Below the pieces are notes generated by a model. That model did not search any database and was not told where the DNA came from. It saw nothing but the letters and a program-made list of their open reading frames with translations. Of a stretch of 64,000 nt of DNA, positions 62,735 to 64,000 are shown piece after piece; position 1 is the stretch's first letter; each line of letters begins with the position of its first letter. The position numbers and the translations under genes were made by a program. This stretch comes from Cunninghamia lanceolata. Lineage: Eukaryota > Streptophyta > Pinopsida > Cupressales > Cupressaceae. The stretch spans positions 2,542,001 to 2,606,000 of the forward strand of contig BSBN01000047.1 of assembly GCA_027924645.1 (NCBI GenBank), given 5' to 3'.

Positions 62735-64000
62735 TATAGCACAATGACTAATAGAAGTAGCATCGTGTCAAAGAAATAAATTATGCCCCAATCGACTAGA
62801 GGAATGATGCACCCTCGAGAGGCTATCTGGAAAAAATTCAAATGGGCTCTAGAAAAGAAGGGGTAAGTAGAAGGGGACATGAAATTGATGAAGTAGATAA
62901 GCATATGAAAAATGGAAGAAAAAGAATGTAGGATGAGGAAAGTCGGTGAGATGTGAAGGGAATAGTTAGTGCAGACTAAACATGGAGGATAGGCCCTATG
63001 GTATGGTGTGGATTGGGATCATTTGGTAGATTGGATAGACAGATGAGGGAGATGAAGAGAGATGTGTGGGATTTGATTATGCTGGTACATGGAGAGCAAT
63101 CCTATATTTTGATATAACAAAGGATATTATGCACCAAGGTATGAGGAACTAGGGTGACAAGGTATCCATTGCATAAAAGGATGCCCTGACACATCACAAG
63201 GCATTTGACAACATTAGTGAGTATTGTGATAAGACAACCGATAAGGTCACAAGCAACCCTATGATGTATAACACCATGATATGGAAGAACATGATACCAT
63301 TTTGGCAGGTAGGTTACAAGGACTAATGCAAATGCAAAAATGATGATGCAAATACAAGATAAAATGATAATGCACACACAGAAGCAAACATATGCCGTTG
63401 GGCACCATGATGTCATTGTGACAATATGCAACAATGACTAATATAAATGCAAGTAAAATGATAACACACACAAGCAATCAAGCAAGCATGTACAAATGAA
63501 TATTCCAAAAACAAACAAGGTTGATGCTCCTGTCAAGTTGAAAATTGATGATTGATTGATTAGAGAGTGTTGTTAGCCATGCGAATCAACACCTGAATTG
63601 ATATCTATAAATCTCCATATTTAGATAGGCTTACATTCTTAAGCAAGAGTTGATTGATTGGATTGATGATGAAGATCAAGTTTGCAACAAGGTTTAGAAC
63701 AAAACTGAGGTATGCTCTTGGATGATTGGCTAGATTGCTTGGCTATACTGGCATGGATTAAGGATGGCTTGCACTTGGATTTCTTGGATGTTATGGTTTT
63801 TTTTTTTTTTTGGACATGTGTTTGATTTTTTTTGGATTTTTGACATGTTTTTGTATGGGATGGTTGTATGGTATTGGATGGGTACAGGAGTGGTGATAGG
63901 GGATGGGATGAATGGAAAGATGCATGGTATTATATCACAAAGGAAACATATGCCCCACTCTAGGTATTATGCTTAGGACTTTGCGTGACAATGCTTTTTA
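62735..64000 (-). mobile_element. 3' internal region of the minus-strand Gypsy element, running off the window
   Basis: It follows from the LTR and polypurine tract. No domain is recognisable. Words GACTAATRYAAATGCAA and ATGATAATGCACACACA repeat at about 63320-63390 and 63430-63480. A short T-rich run lies near 63800. Confidence 0.45.

Overview
This window looks like nuclear DNA from a seed plant with a very large, transposon-filled genome, most likely a gymnosperm and probably a conifer. The reasons are one split housekeeping gene with plant splice sites and a giant intron, dense nested LTR and LINE retrotransposons, and a Penelope-like element of the kind reported in conifers. There is no prokaryotic or organellar gene set. 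The species cannot be named from the sequence alone.

The only convincing host gene is a cytosolic-type histidyl-tRNA synthetase on the minus strand. Exon 1 is at 50312-49766, exons 2-6 are at 14859-10461, and the 3' end runs off the left edge. The six exons join in frame with GT/AG borders and give 710 codons. They hold the long plant N-terminal extension and the front half of the class II catalytic core (motifs 1 and 2). Motif 3 and the anticodon-binding domain must lie below position 1. Intron 1 is about 34.9 kb and intron 6 is longer than 10.4 kb.

Layout. 1-10460 (intron 6): a roughly 4 kb LTR-like repeat with TGCGCC motifs, a Copia gag scrap, a decayed LINE ORF1 and a minus-strand LTR with its primer-binding site. 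10461-14859: exons 6-2, with a duplicated exon 3 acceptor. 14860-16300: a tandem array whose units resemble the exon 2 acceptor. 16321-18550: an inverted repeat and a dead Helitron-type helicase. 19165-24093: a Copia element lacking polymerase, whose 3' LTR carries pieces of two host genes (PPR-DYW and a UBP12/13-type ubiquitin protease). 24094-46256: LINE A, split by a Gypsy element, a 2.6 kb solo LTR, a second TGCGCC repeat and a small DNA transposon. The Gypsy 5' LTR contains a Penelope-like element (PLE), and the PLE contains a Copia solo LTR. 46257-49765: the acceptor-type array resumes, followed by a GAGTC-rich MITE and several decayed copies of the exon 1 end. 50313-50700: leader and promoter side of the gene, with telo-box motifs. 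50716-54062: LINE B with an RNase H domain. 54063-57449: AT-rich DNA with a 61-bp tandem repeat. 57450-64000: degenerate Gypsy elements in both orientations.

The mobile elements are decayed and do not work together as a system. The points of most interest are the Penelope-like element with a hammerhead-ribozyme-like motif, the repeated duplication of splice-junction sequence in the synthetase gene, the gene-fragment capture inside a Copia LTR, and the motif arrays inside two LTR families.
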